Below, in pieces: positions 17,146 to 17,500 of a stretch of 17,500 bases of DNA. Positions within the stretch are counted from its first letter, which is position 1. Each line of letters starts with the position of its first letter. Origin of the DNA: Actinidia chinensis. Taxonomy: Eukaryota > Streptophyta > Magnoliopsida > Ericales > Actinidiaceae. The position numbers were made by a program, and so were the translations under genes. The notes under the pieces were generated by a model, which did not search any database, was not told the DNA's origin, and worked only from the letters and a program-made list of their open reading frames with translations. The stretch is taken from the NCBI GenBank assembly GCA_009663005.1, contig CM018908.1, positions 10,037,595-10,055,094 on the forward strand, in the 5' to 3' direction.

Positions 17146-17500
17146 ATTACTCAACATTCAAATAGGCATAATTTAAAATTGACAAACTGCAATGTAGGGC
17201 ATTGACTAATAATACCTAATTAACTTAACCTTGAAATTAAACCCGATAATCAAAAGCATTAGTTCTCGCAAAACAAATAAAATAAAAAATAGTCATTACT
17301 CGTTACACAAAAACTCAAATCAGTATAATTTGAACTAGACAAAGTACAACATAATACTTTGACTAAGAATAACTAACATCCTTTATCTTGAAGTTGAACC
17401 CGATAGTCAATAGCATTCGTCCTCGCAAAAGAAAAAAAAATGCAAAATAGTCACCACTCATCACTCAAAAATAAAAATAAATATTGGTTCAAATGGGCAT

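Larger units (their letters stand above)
8616..17500. repeat. satellite-like tandem array, unit about 593-619 bp, 4-part nested structure
   Basis: The landmark CCATATTGAA (or its clear variant) occurs at 9191, 9784, 10396, 11010, 11629, 12248, 12867, 13486, 14105 (variant), 14712, 15322, 15935 and 16548. Spacings are 593, 612, 614, 619, 619, 619, 619, 619, 607, 610, 613 and 613. The array begins inside a unit at 8616 (GCATGGTACACCCAA) and runs off the right edge. Each unit contains three clearly related blocks with the core TAAGGCATTGACTAATAATA plus a fourth, diverged block. The DNA is AT-rich. No conserved, properly started coding frame exists; 69-codon frames recur in block C but only from a TTG. 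Such arrays are typical of plant satellite DNA; whether it is centromeric, subtelomeric or dispersed cannot be told here. Confidence 0.95.

Noticed and set aside
8616..17500. CRISPR-like array
   Set aside because: Repeats are hundreds of bases long with no unique spacers, and the context is a plant genome.

Overview
This is AT-rich nuclear plant DNA, most likely from a eudicot. The evidence is intron-split class 3 aldehyde dehydrogenase exons with GT/AG borders, a decayed Ty3/gypsy chromovirus, hAT-type and other transposon remnants, and a long satellite-like array. No bacterial-type operon, rRNA or CRISPR is visible, and I recognised no tRNA gene.

Positions 1-6442, minus strand: five exon segments of an ALDH3-type aldehyde dehydrogenase (closest in my memory to plant ALDH3H1/ALDH3I1) read from right to left, at 6442-6390, 6288-6192, 2190-1984, 200-85 and 5-1. 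All junctions join in phase. The 53-nt exon at 6390-6442 is one base short of a multiple of three, and no first exon was found, so the locus may be a pseudogene or carry an assembly error. The exon with the catalytic cysteine would lie beyond the left edge. The introns are loaded with insertions: a tandem duplication of about 360 bp (576-1298) with broken minus-strand coding potential; a 5'-truncated chromovirus with RT, RNase H, integrase and chromodomain remnants and a complete 501-bp 3' LTR (about 2466-5341); and a 258-bp hAT-like MITE with a perfect 8-bp target duplication (5717-5974).

Positions 6443-8615: non-coding sequence upstream of the visible ALDH exons, with further repeat debris: a GTGTCG-rich repeat fragment near 7740-8050, an inverted repeat around a degenerate primer-binding-site-like motif (8106-8214), and a GC-rich transposon end (about 8405-8498).

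Positions 8616-17500 (the right half of the window): one continuous tandem array with a unit of about 593-619 bp. Each unit is itself built from four related segments of roughly 144-168 bp (A, B, C and a strongly diverged D). A second-order duplication of about 1.85 kb lies on top of this. A near-palindromic hairpin recurs once per unit. The array runs off the right edge. This nested satellite is the most unusual part of the window. I found no protein-coding function in it.
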